Shown here: in pieces, positions 6,971 through 7,986 of the stretch
How the letters are laid out: each line of letters opens with the position of its first letter
Numbering within the stretch: position 1 is the stretch's first letter
Assembly (NCBI GenBank): GCA_007126995.1
Contig: SLAD01000417.1
Span: forward strand, 1 to 7,986
Direction: 5' to 3'
DNA length: 7,986 nucleotides
Origin: Kiritimatiellia bacterium
GTDB lineage: Bacteria > Verrucomicrobiota > Kiritimatiellia > SLAD01
Translations under genes and position numbers: made by a program
Notes under the pieces: model-generated
Databases searched by the model: none
Told to the model about the DNA's origin: nothing
What the model saw: only the letters and a program-made list of their open reading frames with translations

Positions 6971-7210
6971 TTACGCAGACGCGCTATCCGCCGCGTTCTG
7001 TTGGTCTTCCCGCTTCGTTCCGCACGATCCGGGCGCGCAACAGCATTGATTTGCCAATCCACGCAGAATCAGTAGCACGCCGATGATGGTCAGGATAATG
7101 GCCCCCCACCGGACGGGCCACCAGGCAAACACGATCACCAAGGCGCCAAGGATCGTGGTGCATATACAGGGAACATATTTCGCGACGGCCGACGCATTCT
7201 GCTCATTCAT
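6971..7210 (-). CDS. Small two-helix membrane protein with cysteine cluster, function unknown
   Basis: A 79-residue protein I do not recognise. It has two hydrophobic helices, about residues 13-32 (VPCICTTILGALVIVFAWW) and 35-53 (WGAIILTIIGVLLILRGLA), joined by a tight PVR turn, so it is a membrane hairpin. Cysteines are at 15 and 17 near the start of helix 1, and a CCC plus one more Cys (56-58, 63) sit just after helix 2, followed by a polar tail. If both ends face the same side, the two Cys groups could come together for metal binding or disulfides; this is inference. The start is supported by a perfect AGGAGG at 7216-7221. It lies 39 bases after the stop of the surface-protein gene and may be co-transcribed with it. 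Strong Shine-Dalgarno, hydropathy pattern and clean boundaries make it a likely real gene. Confidence 0.75.
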   Translation of the reverse strand: MNEQNASAVAKYVPCICTTILGALVIVFAWWPVRWGAIILTIIGVLLILRGLANQCCCAPGSCGTKREDQQNAADSASA

Positions 7211-7215
7211 GTCAT

Positions 7216-7221
7216 CCTCCT
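7216..7221 (-). promoter_or_regulatory. Ribosome-binding site of the small membrane protein
   Basis: The minus strand reads AGGAGG, five bases before ATG 7210. It is the strongest Shine-Dalgarno in the window and the main support for expression of this short gene. Confidence 0.75.
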
Positions 7222-7249
7222 GGATGGGGTTATCTCATTATGTTCTCAC

Positions 7250-7986
7250 TCAAGGCAGCTCCACAATGACTCGATGGAAAGGCCCCGCGGGCGGCTGGTT
7301 CGTATCCGACAGGGCATCTTCTCCACCGACACCGAAACGCGTCGGAGTGCCCGGGACATTGGTCCAGACGCCGTCGATCAGATCGTCGGTGAATTGGAGT
7401 GAATACACGCGTCCAGTCGATCCGGGCTCAAAGTGTATAACCCGCGGCGGGCCGGGCTCGATGGCGAACACATGAAAGACCGAATTAGAATCGGTAGGAT
7501 CAAGATCGGCGATGAACTGCTGCAACAGGGTCATGCGCTTATCGCTATCGTAGCGCTGATCCACATCGGCCCAGGTCTCGCCTTCGCCGCGCGTGATATC
7601 GTGCTCGTCATACCAATCGATCGGCACGAGGGACACGCTCTTGAAGTGCGCTGTTATGGTGAGGTTGGTGGTAATATCCGTGTCGGTGCGCGGATTGTCG
7701 GTGCGGCCATCGCTCCATTGATCGAATGCCGCGCCGTCGTCGGGGACGGCTTCAACCGGATCGCCGTCCTGGCCGACCAGCACCACCTGTATGGCCGGAC
7801 CGCTGATCATTCCCCCGACGCTCGCCGTGTAGATAAGGTTACGTTCATTGGGATCGAGCAGGCGCGGGTATCCCGCATTCAGTCCAGCCACATCTTCCGA
7901 CCACACGTCGACGAAGTCCCAATCCAAGTAGGTCGTTTCGGTATCGTGCGGATAGGTCATCGCTTCGGTTGTTCTCCCGGCACCGC
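7250..7986 (-). CDS. C-terminal part of a large GLUG/InlB-like repeat surface protein (5' end missing)
   Basis: The frame is open to the window edge, so the gene enters from beyond 7986; 244 residues are visible. ATG 7960 is an internal Met, not a start: the residues before it (GRTTEAMTYP) continue into LDWDFVDVWSED and NAGYPRLLD, the classic end of a GLUG-repeat block ('KTTxxM...WDFxxVW...YPxL'). Then comes one InlB-like 'bacterial repeat' unit, fragment residues ~49-114 (YTASVGGMISG, AFDQWSDGRTDNP, TITAHF). A linker DWYDEHDITRGEGETWADVD leads into a degenerate Asp-loop (YDSDKRMTLLQQF, then ADLDPTDSNSVF). The C-terminal module (~181-207, with STGRVYSLQFTDDLIDGVW) matches that of the 295-residue neighbour; the protein ends in VIVELP. 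Such proteins are typically huge secreted adhesin-like polypeptides in Verrucomicrobiota-type genomes. The exact role is unknown. Confidence 0.85.
   Translation of the reverse strand, partial: GAGRTTEAMTYPHDTETTYLDWDFVDVWSEDVAGLNAGYPRLLDPNERNLIYTASVGGMISGPAIQVVLVGQDGDPVEAVPDDGAAFDQWSDGRTDNPRTDTDITTNLTITAHFKSVSLVPIDWYDEHDITRGEGETWADVDQRYDSDKRMTLLQQFIADLDPTDSNSVFHVFAIEPGPPRVIHFEPGSTGRVYSLQFTDDLIDGVWTNVPGTPTRFGVGGEDALSDTNQPPAGPFHRVIVELP

Noticed and set aside
7083..7475. A 130-codon plus-strand open frame across the small membrane-protein gene.
   Set aside because: It is antisense to two better-supported minus-strand genes and their intergenic ribosome-binding site; its product has no recognisable features.

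Overview
The window looks like a chromosomal segment of a GC-rich bacterium, most likely of the Planctomycetes-Verrucomicrobia-Chlamydiae group (Kiritimatiellota or Verrucomicrobiota is my best guess). This placement is inferred from the style of the secreted proteins on the minus strand: an Asp-rich loop reading DSDGDGLPDWWEL followed by YFGG, a C-terminal module of the type GRxYSxxxxxNL...W, GLUG-type and InlB-like repeat remnants, and a 'GDGSGLT' motif. No rRNA, tRNA, CRISPR array, insertion sequence or phage structural block was seen.

Left half (1-4697, plus strand): four consecutive genes in the order pstC (5' end outside the window), pstA, pstB, phoU, with gaps of 40, 19 and 33 bases, so very probably one operon. 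PstC and PstA form the inner-membrane channel of the high-affinity phosphate importer, PstB is its ATPase, and PhoU is the accessory regulator that couples transporter state to phosphate signalling. Both permeases are the long type, known for example from Pseudomonas, with large extra non-membrane domains. The phosphate-binding protein PstS and the operon promoter, if present, lie upstream of the window.

Right half (4709-7986, minus strand): four genes read toward the pst operon. In transcription order they are the 3' part of a large repeat-containing surface protein (running in from beyond 7986), a 79-residue two-helix membrane protein with a cysteine cluster, a 295-residue exported protein with a beta-rich N-terminus and Ca-binding-like loops, and a 399-residue exported protein with a predicted beta-sandwich and tail-fibre-like repeats. 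The last two overlap by four bases (ATGA) and are almost certainly co-translated. The 295-residue protein and the large surface protein share the same C-terminal module, which suggests a common extracellular fate. The functions of these minus-strand genes are not recognised beyond 'exported, probably cell-surface'.

The two halves converge with only 11 bases between the phoU and minus-strand stop codons and no recognisable terminator. The only sizeable gene-free stretch is 6793-6970 (178 bases), which probably holds the promoter of the overlapping exported-protein pair. I saw no clear evidence of a wholly new biological system; the exported-protein pair is the part least explained by known families.
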